A DNA stretch of 64,000 nucleotides, taken from NCBI RefSeq assembly GCF_000769405.2, contig NZ_CP053439.1:1984001-2048000 (forward strand), read 5' to 3'. The notes below the pieces were generated by a model. That model ran no database searches and was not told the DNA's origin. It saw only the letters and a program-made list of their open reading frames with translations. Position numbers and translations under genes: made by a program. Below, one piece after another: positions 63,322-64,000 of this stretch. The DNA comes from Rhizobium brockwellii (lineage in GTDB: Bacteria > Pseudomonadota > Alphaproteobacteria > Rhizobiales > Rhizobiaceae). Positions within the stretch are counted from its first letter, which is position 1. Each line of letters begins with the position of its first letter.

Positions 63322-63333
63322 ATTGACGTCAAT
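63322..63333. promoter_or_regulatory. 12-bp perfect palindrome between citrate synthases
   Basis: ATTGACGTCAAT lies in the 83-base divergent promoter region, with TTGATCAA 11 bases to its left. It is well placed for control of both citrate synthase genes, possibly by the HTH of the left-hand product. Confidence 0.5.
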
Positions 63334-63374
63334 GAGACTAGGTCCGATCATCCCGGTCGTAAAGGAGAAACAAT

Positions 63375-64000
63375 ATGAAAAACGGCTTGGAAGATATCAT
63401 TGCTGCCGAAACGCAGCTTTCGGATGTCGATGGCGAAGCGGGACGACTGATTATCCGCGGTGTATCGCTGGATCACCTGGTTGCAGACGGCACCTATGAA
63501 GGCGTCGCCGCACTCTTGCTCGACGGGTTGATGGAAAAAAGCTTCGACGAAGCGGAATTGCGCGCTTGGCTGGCGCAGGCGCGAACGGGGGTTTTCGACC
63601 ATATCAAGGCCGCTGACACCGCCCTGCTCGCCCTGCCTCCGGTCGATGCAATGCGGGCGCTGATTGCCCGGCTGCCCGACGGGGAGGATTTCGATACCGC
63701 GCTCAGCCTTCTGGCAGCGCCCGCCGTCTTTCTGCCGGCGGTTTTGCGCCTGCAACGCGGTGAAAAACCGATCGCACCGGACGCCTCGCTGCCGCAGGCG
63801 GCCGATATCCTGCGCATGCTGACCGGAAAATTGCCGACCAGGGAGCAGACAGCGGCACTCGACACCTATCTCGTGACGATATCGGACCATGGCCTCAATG
63901 CCTCGACCTTCGCATCGCGCGTCATTGCCTCGACGCAGGCCGGCCTCACCTCTTCCGTGCTCGCCGCACTGAGCGCGCTGAAAGGGCCGCTGCACGGCGG
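63375..64000 (+). CDS. citrate synthase, partial at right edge
   Basis: The gene starts at ATG 63375 with AAAGGAG seven bases upstream and runs off the window after 208 codons. It begins MKNGLEDIIAAETQLSDVDG and contains the citrate synthase regions IRGVSLDHLVADGTYEGVAA, TISDHGLNASTFASRVIAST (His) and LKGPLHGG (second His region). No HTH is present, so this is the ordinary catalytic subunit type. Condenses acetyl-CoA or propionyl-CoA with oxaloacetate. Divergent from the HTH-bearing paralogue. Confidence 0.92.
   Translation, partial: MKNGLEDIIAAETQLSDVDGEAGRLIIRGVSLDHLVADGTYEGVAALLLDGLMEKSFDEAELRAWLAQARTGVFDHIKAADTALLALPPVDAMRALIARLPDGEDFDTALSLLAAPAVFLPAVLRLQRGEKPIAPDASLPQAADILRMLTGKLPTREQTAALDTYLVTISDHGLNASTFASRVIASTQAGLTSSVLAALSALKGPLHG

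Overview
The window looks like chromosomal DNA of a Rhizobium-group alphaproteobacterium (R. leguminosarum / R. etli type). The basis is the high-GC codon use, the gene runs rlpA-dac-tmk-holB / metG-tatD-MBL hydrolase and ppiD-trpD-trpC-moaC-moeA, the paired divergent citrate synthases, and two full copies plus one partial copy of a rhizobial intergenic mosaic (RIME-like) palindromic repeat. About 55 genes are supported. Shared genes alternate with accessory patches.

Layout. 0-6.4 kb is a mosaic: the 3' end of a sugar ABC permease, a decayed ISNCY-type transposase end, a headless ORF fragment, and a solitary 1853-residue DUF4011 / SF1 helicase / Vsr-like nuclease / DUF3320 protein that is a likely anti-phage factor. 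6.7-13.8 kb holds a YbiO-like MscS channel, two Asp-nucleophile alpha/beta hydrolases around a VOC protein, a LysR regulator and a DUF599 membrane protein. 13.9-16.5 kb is the 5-oxoprolinase operon pxpA-(36-aa DUF1330 relic)-pxpB-pxpC. 16.8-21.9 kb is stress and sensing: PAS protein, universal stress protein behind an FNR/FixK box, MgtC/DUF4010, a DUF883-like protein, a YflT-like protein and TerC. 21.9-30.4 kb is housekeeping: MBL hydrolase, tatD, metG, a TauE/SafE permease, holB, tmk, D,D-carboxypeptidase and rlpA. 30.7-39.2 kb holds a GYD protein, a diguanylate cyclase, tRNA-Ser(UGA), a BKACE enzyme, a frameshifted MFS exporter with a divergent LysR, a PhnA-like protein and two transglutaminases. 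39.3-41.4 kb is a run of very small membrane or lipoprotein genes with strong terminators.

41.6-47.0 kb is the ppiD-trpDC-moaC-moeA operon. 47.0-57.0 kb is an accessory redox block: methyltransferase, class III cyclase with TPRs, cytochrome c, an isoquinoline oxidoreductase-like molybdoenzyme (iorAB), LysR, Old Yellow Enzyme and SDR. 57-64 kb holds a GNAT, a DEAD-box helicase, a CHASE2 adenylate cyclase with a FecR partner, and two divergent citrate synthase-family genes, one carrying an N-terminal HTH.

How genes work together. The strongest new signal in the redox block is a 32-bp sequence, identical at 23 positions, found three times: upstream of the cytochrome c gene, upstream of iorAB, and in the lysR-OYE divergent promoter. 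It suggests a single LysR regulon joining a periplasmic molybdoenzyme, its probable electron acceptor, and cytoplasmic flavin/NAD reductases. Other regulatory signals are twin GAGAGG-N3-CCTCTC palindromes before a hydrolase, an FNR/FixK box before the universal stress gene, a 12-bp palindrome between the two citrate synthases, and a possible sRNA with a 7-bp-arm palindrome at its promoter. No CRISPR array, rRNA or intact insertion sequence was seen.
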